Source: Pomphorhynchus laevis
Taxonomy: Eukaryota; Acanthocephala; Palaeacanthocephala; Echinorhynchida; Pomphorhynchidae
DNA: 64,000 nt
Reading direction: 5' to 3'
NCBI GenBank assembly: GCA_012934845.2
Contig: WNNJ02001588.1
Coordinates: forward strand, 101,203 to 165,202
Made by a program: the position numbers and the translations under genes. The notes beneath the pieces are model-generated. The model saw only the letters and a program-made list of their open reading frames with translations. It did no database searches and was not told where the DNA came from. This document shows positions 14,601-29,600 of this stretch, one piece after another. Numbering within the stretch: position 1 is the stretch's first letter; each line of letters opens with the position of its first letter.

Positions 14601-17600
14601 ATAGACGGTTAGTAACAAATATTACTTTATGTTATAAATAAATTATTAAATAAAGTTAATAATTTAAAATTATTTTATTCTTAATAACATATTTTAGTAA
14701 TCTGATTTTATTCTAACAGGCTGTATTTTTACAATGGCATATTTTGTTAAATTGTCAAATCAGCAATATATACTTTGAATACCCATTACCTTACTTTATG
14801 GTGAATTAATGTCGCCAGAAACTATTATTAATGATTAATTATAATCATTCATCAGTGTATCTATCAGTAATTAAGTCCATACAATAGGTAAAGCTAAGTA
14901 AAGATAAGTAACATCATTATCGTTGGTAATGATGCTGTCATTTTTTATTTTCTACACGCTGTCACTTTATGTAGAAACTAAAGAAACTCGTATGTTGTGA
15001 AGAACGAAAGTTTTGGTTATTTAATTCAAAAACGTAAAAAACGTATGATACAACGTATGATAAAACGTATGATACTTAAACTTTACTGCTACTTACGTTA
15101 AAAAAGCATTCGCATAAATAGCCATTGAAGAGTGTCTATAGAAGTCAGTATCTTCAAACGATCTATATATTTAAAAAATAATGATTGTTAAACATGTGAT
15201 GCGATAAAGAACAATTATAATTTAATTAGTTTGACATTTTTACAATTTATCTAAATCTAAATTTTAAAAAAATTTAGAATTTGCTAAAGAGAGTATTCGG
15301 AAGAGAGTCTCGGAGACCTGTTTCCTTGCAGTAGAAATGTTGGACCATTGAAGGCTACAGGAACGGAAGATAACCGAACAAACCAAATCACTCTAAAGAC
15401 TCAACGGCAGATTGATCAATGGACGAAAATGCGAACAAGAGCTTCGGAAACCTGTTTCCTTACAGTAGCGATGTTGGATCATCCAAAGATATCGAAAACG
15501 GGAGACAGCCGAACAAACAAACCAAGACAATAAAAATGACTATCAAAAAATTAACAACATAGTTAAAGGCAGTTGTACAGAGACAGCGAAAGCGGCATTA
15601 ACATCTGAAGCGGACAAGCCATCGTGTAGGAACGTGAAATGTCATCTCGCTTACGGAAAAGGAACTAAAATTAGTTGAAGAGATGGTTCGCTTCGGTCTT
15701 GAAATAGTCAGAGTGACTTCTCTTCACTATTCTGGAACTGAAACTAAACTTTTAGATCAAGGTTGGACCTTGAACTATTCGGAAGTTACCAACGAAAAGC
15801 GACGACAGGCGGGTGTAGTGATACTTACATGTTCCCGGCTGTCGTTCGAGGTAGATAGGTTTAACCCAGCGAACAAAAGGTTGGCGTCTCTGAGACTTTA
15901 GTCAAAGAGGTAAAGGGATAACTGTAATGTGTGCGTATGCTCCAACATTATCTCGGAATATGCAGCCTTCGTTGAAGATCTTAATGCTCTGCTTGATAGT
16001 ATTCCTGTTGGAGATTCCCTCATTCTATTGGACGACTTCAATGCTCATGTTGGTAGCGACAGTAGCACTTGGAAGGGAGTGATGGGTAGAACGGACTCTC
16101 TGATCTGAATGCGAGTGGTGTTGAATTATTGCACTTTTGTTCTCGTAACAATTTGTGCATAACCAACACAATGTTTGAACATAGGGAGATCTATAGGTGT
16201 ACACGGCATCAGGATTCATTATAGAAATTCTGTAATTCTGTAAATGAAGAAAACTGGCATCTATCGATTGGCATTGAAGAAATTATTGGTTGTTGGAAAG
16301 AGCATTTTAGGAGTCCCTTTAATATGGTAGATGCACCTTCTCTTGTAGAAGTAGAGACTTTATAACAATGTAAGAGTTCATCTCTTTGATAGAGGTCATT
16401 GCTGTTGTTAAAAACTTCGTAATAGCAAGTCTTATATAGTAGACGAGCTTTGACCTGACGCTATAAAGGCTATCAACGTTGTTGGCATGACGTGGCTAAC
16501 ATGAATCTTCAACGTTGCATGGAAGTCGGGCAAGGCTCCTAGTGAGTGGCGAACTGTGGTGGTGGTCTCGATCTTTAAAAAAGGTGACCGAAGAGAGTGT
16601 TCCGATTATCGAGGCATCACTCTTCTTAGCCCAACTGGTGAGCTGTTTGCTAGGATTCTTAGGTTAAGAATACGGCAAATAATTGAGAGACAGTTGCAAG
16701 AGGACCAATGCGGCTTTCATCCTGGTCGTGGGACTACGGATCCGCTCTTTACGCTCTCAACTCTCCTCGAACGGTCTTGGGATTTCGCTTAACCGGTCTA
16801 CATGTGTTTTGTAGATTTAGAGAAGGCGTTCGACCGAGTTCCGTCAGAGAGGTTGTAGGAGGTACTAAGGTGGCATGAAGTACCACACTAACTTCGGGTT
16901 GCTCTGGATTCTCTGTATGAACAAAGTATGAATTTTATTCATGTTATAAGTAATAAGTCTAAACCATTTTCAGTAAGCGTTTGTCTTCGTCAGGATTGTA
17001 CTTTGTCTCCACTTTTGTTCCTTGTTTACATGGACAAAATTACGAGGCAGGCAGCACAGAGGATGTCAGTCTTAAGTTCAGTTCCATCAGGAAATTATCT
17101 CTGCTTTTTGCAGATGATGTTGTCTTGTTGGCTTCTTGACCTGATGACTTACAATACCGACTAGATCGATTCACGATGGAATGGCAAGCGGCAGGTATGT
17201 CGGGTAGTACTTCCAAGACTGTCACTGTGTTCGACTCGGATTCAGGTGCCAATGTAAATCGGATTGTGAAAAGGTTCTTGTTGATGTGGAGGACTTCAAG
17301 TATCTAGGGTTATTGTTCTCGAGGAACAGCGGGAACATCGGTGAGATTGAGAAGCGAATTAGTACAGCAAACGGTGAAATGCGTTCTTTGTACAGGTATG
17401 TCCTGATGAAGCGGAAGTTGAGTCTTCGGGCGAAGCTTTTGATTTACCACGCAATCTTCGTTTCTATCTTAACCTATGGTCATGAGCTTTTGGTTATGAC
17501 CAAAAAGATAATATCTCGGATACATGCGACGAAAATGGGGTTCCTTCGCGGTATGACCGATCTTAGCCTTAGATATAAGATAAGGAATTCGGTCATCCGG

Positions 17601-20600
17601 GATTGACTAGAAGTAAATGGCTGCTTCTCCACATCAAAAAAATTAGCTGAGGTAGGTAGAACACGTTCTGAGGATGTCTAGGGATCGCCTTCTTCGGTAG
17701 GTTTTCCAGGCCGGACTCTCTGGAAAGAGACCTCGAGATCGACATCAATACCGGTGGAAAGATTAAATCTCGAAACTAGCTGAAGATCGCCTTGAATATC
17801 TAAAAGAGAACTCTGGTCTGTCGCCTAGGATCGCGATGTCTGGAGTAGTTTGGTTGGGGCACTGTCTCCACGACCCGACACCCGGACAAGTGGTTGACAG
17901 AAAAAATTTTCTGTATTATTTGTTCATTCTTGTCACGAAATTGTTGTTGATATGTTAACTTTTTAAACAACACCAGATGTTATTACTAATACCTGAAGGT
18001 GATCAATATTGATAGTAGAAATATTGAAATCATTAAATAAAATGTTTTTAAGTGATTAATTACAGATTAATTGATTTATCGACTATTAATTATCAAAATA
18101 TTTTCATGTAGGGTAAACTAGGAAACAGTCTAAGCACAATGTTCACAGGAGAAAAAGTAAATGAAAAAATACAATTATAAAATGAAAGATAAAATTAATA
18201 AATTAAAAGTTAGCTATATAATAAAAATCTATGCATAATGCATAATAACTTAGTAATAACTTAGTCTTGATATGCAAAAAGCTGAATTCTGTGTCCTAAA
18301 ATAATCATCAAACTTTTGTCATTAGTCATTCGCTTTTAGCCTTTTCCTTTACTTTTCCACATTCGTAATCTACTACAGTAGATGATAATTATTTGGTAGA
18401 AACAAATATTACAAGTCATTGTTCTATAATGGATAAAAAGGGTATATCGATTAAATCAGATAATAAAACTATACCTATATTATATTGAAATCCAAAATTA
18501 CATAAAAATCCAATAAAACCTAGGTTAATATGTTGTGTTTTTAAATGTACATTAAAACCACTTTTGTTTATACGAATAAAATACTTAAAGTAATTAAAGC
18601 ACACTTCAAATAATATTTTAAAGTAATCGAAATTAATACTGGTATAAAACACTATTTCAGTATTAATTCTACAAAAATAATTTTATAACACACAAAAGGA
18701 ATACATTTTCAGAATATAAATACGTACGATTTTAGTACCAAATTATAGCTGACTTGTTTCTAAGCTTTATAGAGTGTGAATTTGTTCATAACTGTGTTAA
18801 AAATAAATCTAAGGTATATAAATATATGAAATATATGTTTCGATATATTGATGATATATGTGTATTTAATTCTAATAATTTTTATTCAATTAGTGAACAA
18901 ATTTATTCAGGTAGCTTTTTTTTCTTAAAAAAACAATATTGATAATAAATAAAGTATATATCTAGATATGAACATTAAATTAGCAAAAAATAAAAAAAAG
19001 TAATAATAACAATAAAAACAATAAAACCTAGATAATTAAACCTTTGAAAATGCAAGTATATATGGTTCAATACATTAACAAAAAGTGTTTAAATGAAATT
19101 TAATTAATAAGAAACAACAAAATTAAATAGCTTAAAAATGTAATTACATAATTTAATTACTCAATAGCTTAACAATCATTTAAATAATTTTACAATTATG
19201 TATAGCATCATTGTTAGCAAACAAATGTTTTAAGACTGGTCGATTTAAAATTCAGTGCTACTTACATTAACTTGAAGTCACCAGAGAACGCAAGGGAATA
19301 GTATGATTTAAAGACAGTATCGCGCATCTTTCTAAATATTTAAAATGATCCTTTTAACGAGAACAAAGCAACATGAAGTACTGCTTAATACTGCATATTT
19401 CTATAGAAATATTATAAAATATAAATATTAAATATAAACCTAAAATGTAAATATAAATATTTAATATTAAAAATATTATTACATCGCACTGCAAATGTCG
19501 AAATTGTGATATTTAAAGGTGAATTATAATATATTTTAATGCAGTATGACAAATGAATAATTTAAAAAACATGATGTCGTGTCCAAATGACTATTTGGTT
19601 AAGCAATGAAAATGTGGAGATCTCATATTTCTCAATTAACATGCATCATCTTTAAATCCGTTACAACCATTAGACTCGATTTTAATTCAGCATGACTTAT
19701 TTTACTTAAACTTTTTAAAAATTAGAAGATTTAGAAACTTAAAAATAAAATATCACAATATATGGCTTTTAATATTTCTTTAAATTTCTATAATAATTAA
19801 TAAAACAACATATTTGTATTAATAAATTAAGAATTCATTATGCGAGTATTTAACGTCGAAACAAAATTCTCTATTATCTAAAGCCTTAAATTATCTAAAC
19901 TCATTTGAAATACAAAACCCTATTTCCTATTCGAGAAATAAAATATTTTGAAATATTTTTATACCTGATATTGCCCCTGGATATTTAAAAATTTACAACA
20001 GATCAGTATGGATATATTTCAAAAATAATATTTTGGTCAAATTTGTTTATGTTTGAATCTCTTTTCAGTTTCTACCGTCGCTTGAGAACAATCCTCAAAG
20101 TACTTCAACTCACTTTTTTCTAAGAATATTTTATCAGTAATCCAAATTGATGATCCTTGGATCTAAATCAGCTCATCATAAAATACCTAAGATTTTAATT
20201 ATCATGACGTTTGATCGGTAACCGGTCATATATCAGTTAAACGGCTATTGTAAATTCTAAAAGCGAATATCAAACAAGAGAACATCATCTGCAAAACGCA
20301 AAGATGGAATCCTAATGAAACATTATTGAAGTTTAACACAAGCAAAAACGAATCAAACTTGTTGCTTATATAATACCAAAGAATTAAGATTAAATAAAGT
20401 TTTGTGTTTTAATTACATAACAATTTATATTAGAATGTAGCAATGAATCTTAATAAGATGATATAAATATTCGTTTGTTTAAATTAATCTCACTTAACAC
20501 AATGGCATGTTGAGGTAACGCATTTTAATTATTTCAGTTGATAAAATAATATTTTACTGTTTATTAAATTTCAATTTCATTTTTTCAAATTTGTTAATTA

Positions 20601-23600
20601 TTGCGTTTTTATATAATTATAAAACAATGAAGTATGTGTTTTTAAAATCACAAATAAGCAATAAAATATGGAACCAGAAGAGCTTTAATATTTCTTAAAA
20701 AACATGTAAATCATTCCCAATTGGGTTAAACGATTATTATATAACGTTATTCAGTTGTAAAATGATTTTGACTACACACTTATGCGTTTGGCCAATAAAC
20801 CAAACTTCCTTAACAAAAGTATGAATTGTGTTGTTTTAAACACAAACGATTTACAACAAAATATGAAATATTACAAAATGAATGGTCAGTTTAATAATTA
20901 CAGAAACTTACAGCGTATGATTATTACCAAGGATGTTTAGCAAAAAATGTGATTGGACATTATTATCGTGAAATTCTCTAAAAAAAGATTTACATGAGCG
21001 TAAAAAATACGTTTTATGTATTTCAATATTCAATAAAAATATTAATATAAATATTCAATATTCAATAACAAGTATTTCAATATTTAAATCGATTTGGTTG
21101 AAAGCAACTTTTCACCACTACGTCATAAAAGTAATTTTAAGGAAGCGTTGGAATAATTAACCAATCATTTATTTGAAATGACATATTTAAATATTGAATT
21201 AATACTTTTAACGCCTGTCTATCTAAAAATTAAAAATTTAAATAAATATACGGGGACAAAATAAAATAAATGCATAAACAATATTATTTCAATATTATAT
21301 ATGAACATTAAAACATATGTTTTTTGAAAACAAGATTTGCTAAAAAATCTTTGTCCTAAATATAGATATATACATACATAGTCGGAAAATGATATGCATA
21401 TATATGTAATAACGCCTATCTAACAAAAATTAAACCATCAATAAAATATAAATATACGGATAAAATTGAATTCATAGAAGCCTGAAATATTTTAATAAAT
21501 CAAAATTATTAAAGGTAGGGACATCTATGTTTAGACAAATAAAAGGTGTTCTAATGGGAGGACATAGTAGCCCAATTATAGCTGTGTTCTTTTTAAACTT
21601 TATAAAATATGAATTTGTTCATAACTGTTTAAAAAATATAAATTATATAAAGATATAAAATATGTTTTAATAAATTGATGATATATTTATTTTATTCTAA
21701 TATTTTTATTCAATATACGAACAAATTTATCCAGATACCCTTTTTAATGTAATATAATGCATTACATTATCATACGTAATGTCTACATATTTAATATTGC
21801 AAATTAAAAATAATGCAAAATACAAGTTTAATAGTTAAAATTAATTAATAATAAATAATTGTAATAAGATTTTAGAAATAAAAATCAATTTTTATGAATT
21901 GACTAATAAATAACAGACGTTGTATCAGAATAAGTGGATTAGAAGTCATCAAGAGGAATTGCTATGCTATCAGATTTCTGACCCTGATTAGAAGTATAAT
22001 ATAATATAATATAATTTATATTAAGGATTAGAGGTCATCAGGAGGAACTGCTATGTTATCAGGTTTCGAGCCCTACTCCTCTACCCAGCATAGCAGCGGG
22101 TCCAAATACGTGCTAATGAAGTATTTCCTCTGACAAAATTTTGATTATCAAGCATCTTATTCTAATACAAAGTATTTTATTTATTATCCATAGAAATTTG
22201 AGTCTACGTATTTTATATTGCAAATTAAAAATAATGCAAAATAAATGTTAAATAGTTAAATAATAAAAAATTAATTAATAATAAATAATTGTTATAAGAT
22301 TTGATATAATTTATATCAAGATGAATTATAAACTGAAATAAAAGATAAAAATCAATTGTTATGAATTGACTAATAGATAACAAACTATGTATCAGAATAA
22401 GGATTAGAGGTCATCAGGAGGAACTGCTATGTTATCAGGTTTCAGCCCCATTTCCTCTATTTAACATACCAGCGGGGCCGAATACATACTAATGATGTAT
22501 TTCCTCTGATAAAACTATCTAGTATCTTATTCTAATACAAAGTATATTATTTATTATCCATCCATAAAAATTTGCCACTTAAGAGTTTAAATTTATTCTT
22601 TATATTATTGTGTTGATTTATTTTACTAATTTCTGTTTAATGATATTTTTATACTAACTTAGTTTAAAATATGTATCTATTAAATTATTTAAGTGATTTT
22701 GAAGAAAGCCAATATCGTTACAAATTGTTGCAATTCTTAGCATTTCATTCTTCTTCTTATTCTTCAGCCTTTGTCCCGCTTTGAGGCAGGGTCGGCTATC
22801 TGAGATTTAGCCCTCCATTTCGCTCTATTTTCGGCTTGGTCTGGGTGAAGTCCAGACTATTTTCGGCTTGGGTCGACCTCTCGGGCGTTTGCCTATGATC
22901 TCATACTTTAAGGCGGTATTTGCAACGGAATAATTTTCACTCCGCAACACATGGCCATACCACCGGAGTCTGACCCCTTGCATTTTATTTTATTTACGAT
23001 AGGGGCAACGCCGTATCTTCGGAGGATGCATTTCATTATTTAATGTATTAGCATTTCATTATTTAATGTATTATATTTTATATTATATAATACGCATGAA
23101 TGCTCATGCAAAAATATGTTTCTTGTAAATTTAAATGTGTCATCTTTACGATATAAATTAATATTAGTTTTAGTTAATGTTAATTTAATGTTCATATCCA
23201 GATATATACTTTCTTTATCATTAATATTGGTTTTGTTAAGAATAAGGCTTTCTGGATAAATGTGCTCACTAATTGAATAAAAATTATTAGAATTAAATAC
23301 ACATATATCAACAATGTATCGAAACATATATTTCATATATTTATATTGTTTAGATTTAGTTTTTACACAGTTATGAACAAATTCATATTCTATAAAAGCT
23401 TAAAAACATGTCAGCTATAATTGGGCTACTATTACCACCCATTGGAACACCTTTTAATGTTATATATAAAAACACCTTTTACTTGTTATATGTAAATGGT
23501 GTTTACATAATATGTAAACACCTTTTACATATTATGGCAATTATTAAAGTTTCCTTATTTAATGCATTCTTCTTTTGCCTTTTCCGTGTGATGGCGGGGT

Positions 23601-26600
23601 CGACTTTCATGGAATCCTCCTTCCATTTAACTCGATCAAAGGCTAAGTCCGGGTACCATACACTGTTATTTAGGTCGTGATGCAGCGTGTCAGACTATCG
23701 ATGTTTCTATCGTTCTTTGGGACGTTTGTAGATGTTTAAACCTGCCTTTGCAAGATAATCCTAGTGTGCTTGTAGATTGTGACCATATCACAATAGACGG
23801 GCTTCTTGCATTTATCTCTTATAGGCATTAGACCTAAAACGCCAATAAATATCATCGTTACAAACTCTATTTAAAAGCTATTTCCGCTTGTCATTCACAT
23901 CATCTTTGTCTCGATTACCGTGATGCGACGTTCGACAACCTCTGTAATATGTTAGCATTCGGATCCGTAAAGAGCTACAGAACGAATGACGTTTTGGTAG
24001 ATCTTCGATTTTATAAGATCTTTCATTTAATGGTCGCATATTACGTTTATTGTCGAAAGCCACTTCATCCATGTAGCATTAATTCTGGTGATTATTTCAT
24101 GGTTCAGGACGCGATCAGCTGAGAGCAACGAACCGAGATATTTAAAACTTTCTGTCAATGGAAGGTGTTCCGTTGATATTGATCGTGCAAGTATCGTTCG
24201 GAGTCGTCGTCAAGTACTCAGTCTTTCTAATGTTTAGACGCAGATCATGTTAAACTAGTCGGTCATTCTAAAGCTTGAATAATTGAGCAAGGTCGCTCTT
24301 ATCGACGGAAGCCAGGAATAAACGTCCGCATGTAATAGGGTGTAAGGAGCTTGACGTTGAATGTCGCTAGTTATGGTATCCATGACCAGAATAAACAAGT
24401 GGCGAAAGGAGTTTACTTCTTAGGCGGTGGTAGAGCAGTGGGATTTGATGTTGATGTATCGTATGCCATATAAGCTCATGTGGAACGTGATCGAAGGCTT
24501 TCTCCAAATCGAAGAAGGAAATGCAAAGAGGTTTGATTTTTTTCGATATTTTTCGATCAGCAGTCGCGTGGCATGTACGGCGTCGGTGAATCCGCATCCC
24601 TTGACAAAATCAGCATGATTGATCATACAATTTGAGACTTTAAGTATACGCTGGTCATAAATTCGCTCGAATATCTTCATAATATACAAAAGTAATCTAA
24701 TAGAGCGGTAGTTTGCACATTTGGCTGAGCTGCATATCCTTTTCCAAATTGGTATCATGATTCTATGTTTGCCAATCAGTCGGTATCTTCTGTTCTTCAA
24801 TAATTTTGTTAAAGAGGTTTGCTAGCTAGATGGCTATGGAGTTCAGCGCTTAGTTTTCCAGAGCTCGGCTGAGATGTCATCCGAACCCAGCAATTGTCTT
24901 TTGAAAAGAGATGTATTTTCAATGTTTGTTGCGTCAGGCAGTTGTATACAATTTATAATTTCAAACTTCTTCTCTTGAAGTCGCCACCATTTGATGAATG
25001 GATGGGCTTGAGCTTTTTTCCTGATGTTGTTTTGGTGGTTGAGTATCCAAAGCTGCAAAATTCTGATTAAATCGCGCATTGATTGTTTTTAAGTAATTGT
25101 AAAGAAAATTATTTTTAGCGAAATACATAAATAGATGACAATTTCTATCATATATTATTTATAATATTAATCGGTTTGATGTGGTATATCCTGTTTTAAA
25201 AATTACTAGATTAAGATTTTATAATTATTTAATATAATTTAGTTTTTTATATTTTAAGATTTTATAATTATTTAATAATAAAATATTGTAACTTAAATTA
25301 ATATAATATAAAACTTATATTTAATTTTATTTTATTTTATATTTTATTATATTTATTGCCACCTAAAAGACATTAACATTTCTATAAACATTTTTATATT
25401 TGACTAATAACACATCGTTACAAATATCATAACAATTTGTTGCAATTCTTAAAATTATTTTAAATTTATTTTTAATAATATTGTGTTGATTTATATATTT
25501 TACTATTTTCTGCTTGATTGTATTTTATAGTAACCAAGTTTAAAATATGTATCTATTAAATTATTTAAATGATTTTGAAGAAAGCCAATATCATTACATA
25601 TTGTTGCAATTCTTAAAATTTCATTATTTAATGTATTATATTTATATTATATAGTATGCATGAATGCTCATGCAAAAATATGTTTCTTGTAAATTTAGCT
25701 ATAAAATCGTACGTTAATTTAGTAATGTTATATACAACATTAATAAATTATGTTAACTGAATTTGTTAATAAAATAACAATAACATAAAAACAAATACAT
25801 TTGAAATTTCGAATATTAATTTGTATAGATCAATAAAAAAATAAATGTTGACTATTTAAAGATATTTGGAATAAATGTCCATCTGTATACCATGCAACTT
25901 TGGTTGTCATGTATTATTAACATATTTATACAATTAAGATATACATCGGTATGTAATGTTGGAAAGTTTATTTGAAAGAATTTTCACAATCCAATTGACA
26001 TAATCAATGCTGTCGAATGGCATTTAATATCATTTCATATAATGTGCTTTTTACCATCCATAAAAATGGAAGAAATAGACAAAAAAGTTAGACAAAACTG
26101 ATGTGCAGTTTAAAAAACGTTAAGACAAGTATGCTACCTGTGCACAACCTTGGTAAAATAAAACAAATTTCATTCGAATGCTGATTGATATGCAGTCGTA
26201 TATCCACGATGCCTTTGTTGAAACTGTTTTGATAATTTCAATAGGCTAAATAAACTTTTATATCAGCCTTGAATATCAGTTGATTAAAACCAAAGCATAA
26301 TTGTGATTTTCGTCTGATATTTGATCTGATAAATTGAGAACATAGTAGGATGTCAAAATATTTTCGAGAATAAGCTGGAAGAATTTTCACAATCTACTTG
26401 AAAATCCATGACGAAATGTGACGAATGTGATGCATGATCGTCGCAAATCCGACCGACCCAAATCCGATGTATATAACACTGTTGTGCACACAGTGGCACT
26501 ATATGGTATTGAATGCCGATCAGCAACATTGCAGAACTGGTCATGCATGCAATGGAAATGCGAATGCTGTGATGGACACCGGGCATCTCCCACCTTGACA

Positions 26601-29600
26601 TCATCAAAAAAATAAAATATAAGGCAGATTATGAATATCACACCAATTAGCGATAAGATGCAACCGGCCAGACGACGTTGGTATGGGCACATATCACGTA
26701 GTAGCTTTACGCTTGTACCCATTCGAGCAAGCGTAAATAAGTAAAACAATAACAACGACGGTAGATATACAACGACGATAACAACATCAAAACAGTTCTG
26801 ATTATTATTTCAAAATAGAATTCAAATATTTATAGTGAGAACAAATCTGGAAGAATTTTCACAATCCCCTTGACTTAGTTCATGCTGCCAAACGACATTT
26901 TTAGTATATAATGTGCTTTATTAATATGAAATTTTTTAATGTTAAAGTATACTCGATTTAATACATTGACACGACAAACAGTTTGAATTGTAAAGATTCC
27001 ATAAGAAATTAAAAATTTAAAGAGATATGAAATGTAATACTTTGCATCATTTAACAATTATATAGATCATTTTTACTTATGAACACACATTTTAGAAATA
27101 ATAGATTTAAAGATCAGTGCTACTTACATTCCTGTAAAGTTACTATCGAAAAAAAGTGAATGGTTTGATTCAAAGATAGTATTGTACATCATTCTAAATA
27201 TTGCAAATTATTATTTTTACGAGAACGAAATAATGTTGTTTGTGATACGAAAGAAATTAGCATTAAAATAAGACAAGAGAACAATAAGACAAGACAAAAA
27301 ATAAGACAAAACTATTTACAACATCGTTACAAAATATTCAAGTATTATCTGCTTTATTATTACGGCTTTTATGAATGTAATACGCTTCTAGTATTATTCT
27401 ATAAAATAATATTTGTTTCTTTCGATAAAACAACGGTGTTATTATAATGAATTTTGTAAGACTGACGTATACAATAATTTATTTATATACAATAATTTAT
27501 TTATATACAATAAATTTATTAAAGTCTCTTTAATATAGCATTTTGGTTTGTTTTTTAAAACATTATGTAAGTTTGGTATTTTTAAATTGTACAAAATAAT
27601 ATCTGTATCATCATATGTTGTTTTTGTTCAAACTACTATTACTGAAATTATTTATAAATAGAAATGTAATATATTTCTTTGAACTGCTAAAGATTAAGTG
27701 TAAAGATTTAATCAGAAATTAGAAATTAGAGATATAAAATGTAATAATTATTTTACTAAAAGATATATTTCTATAATAGTAGAAGAGGAAATACATAAAT
27801 TTTAAAGAGTTATAAAATGTATTAATTAGCATCATTTAGCAATTGTAACCATCATCATTGCTAATAAACATACATTTTAGAAATGGTAGATTTAAAATTT
27901 AGTACTAAATTTTAAAATTAAAAATTTACATTCCTGTAAATAGCACTAAATAAAACGTCATATCGAGATAATTCACAAACACAGCTGTTTATTCTACAAG
28001 TCATATCTTTCTTTATTTTAAATTAGCATAAATAATTAATATAAATAAAAAGACAAAAATAAAATAAATAAATATAAACATATAAAAATAATGTATGTCC
28101 ATTAACATAATAATATAATAATAAACTATAATAATATGTCTATAAACATATCTGGTGATGTTAATTACCTCATCACAAATACTGAAGAATAATAATTAAG
28201 GCAGAAAACATATTTCTAAGAAACAAAATAAAAATATCTTTTTATAAAATAATTGGATAATTAAACTTACATATTTAAGACAACAGCAGAAATAACCAAT
28301 GAAGATTTAGGGTAGAACATTGTATTATTAAACTGTCTAAAATAAAGAATACGCATTAAGCGTTCAAAAAATAATATAAGAAATTTGTATAAATTTTTTT
28401 ATTTATTAACAACACTGCTAGTTTGGTTAAGGTAAGTGGGCAATTCAACGAAAGCACGTTGAATACTTGTTTAGTTACAATTAAGATACATGAACTGACA
28501 AAACCATCAAAATGTACGAATCAACGGCGTAATCGATAACATTATTAAAAAATATCCTAATGTTAGAAAATAAGGTTTATGAAATCGTCTGCAAAAATAT
28601 TGAGTTATTTTTATATTCTAATGTTACAAACAGAAGAAATGATAATGCTGATTGAAACATAAAACAGGTTTTACATAGAAATATTACAATATTACAGTTA
28701 ATATTACATTTAATTGTAATATTCAATATTACATTTAAAATTATCATACTTACATGTGCTTGACATTACCAGAAATATTCAGTAACGAGAACGGTTCAAA
28801 TCGAGCCTCATCAATCCATCTATGAGTAATAAATTTATACAAATGTAACTTTAAAAGTAGTTAGTATGTAAATAAATACTTCAGGTGCACCTGAAGTTGT
28901 CGCACATAGCGAATGATTAGAAAATTACGCAAAGTGTATCCATGAAACCGAGATAATATTAACATGTTGGTCGATGTTGAAGATTTAAATTGTATACTTT
29001 GCATAGGGTCTAAAAGCTACCTCAGTCACATTGGTTCTACACTATTAATAGATACCGTTTATGATAAACCGGTCTTAGTCATGGCCGTGGGTGTCACTTA
29101 CGAATGCAGAAGTAAACAATTTGGTTTACAAAGAAAAATTAAAGCATTTAATGCTAAAACTGTCCCTTCTTCTCTAAATGTTAATACTGAGTTTTCTGAA
29201 TATGATTTTTTTCTCGTTTGTTTGTAAACTTTTAGAATTTCGACCTCATGAGTGGCGATCTGGTATGAGAGAATTTTAATATTTATTGTCAAGCAAATTA
29301 TACATTTATAAATATTATTAATAAATATTCATTTTGTCATCATTGTGATACTATCACATTGTTATAGTATCATTGCCGTCCATTTAAAATTGATATTATA
29401 ATTTCTCGGACTTCTTGTTACTAAAGAAAACTAGCATTCCCTTGTTTCTGTTAAAATTACATTCGTTTGCCATCTAATCCTATACTTAGGCATAATAAAT
29501 TATCCACATGAATAAATGTCTTTTTATAAAAATGTTACAAATTTCGGTCATATACAGTGACCCTTTTCAATATGGTACTTGTTTCAAAAGTACTTTATTT

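Noticed and set aside
18416-18652. 78-codon minus-strand frame
   Set aside because: Antisense shadow of a PLE-B fragment on the plus strand.
26353-26755. Minus-strand open frames of 84 and 122 codons with membrane-like stretches
   Set aside because: They are antisense shadows of the LINE B fragment coded on the plus strand.
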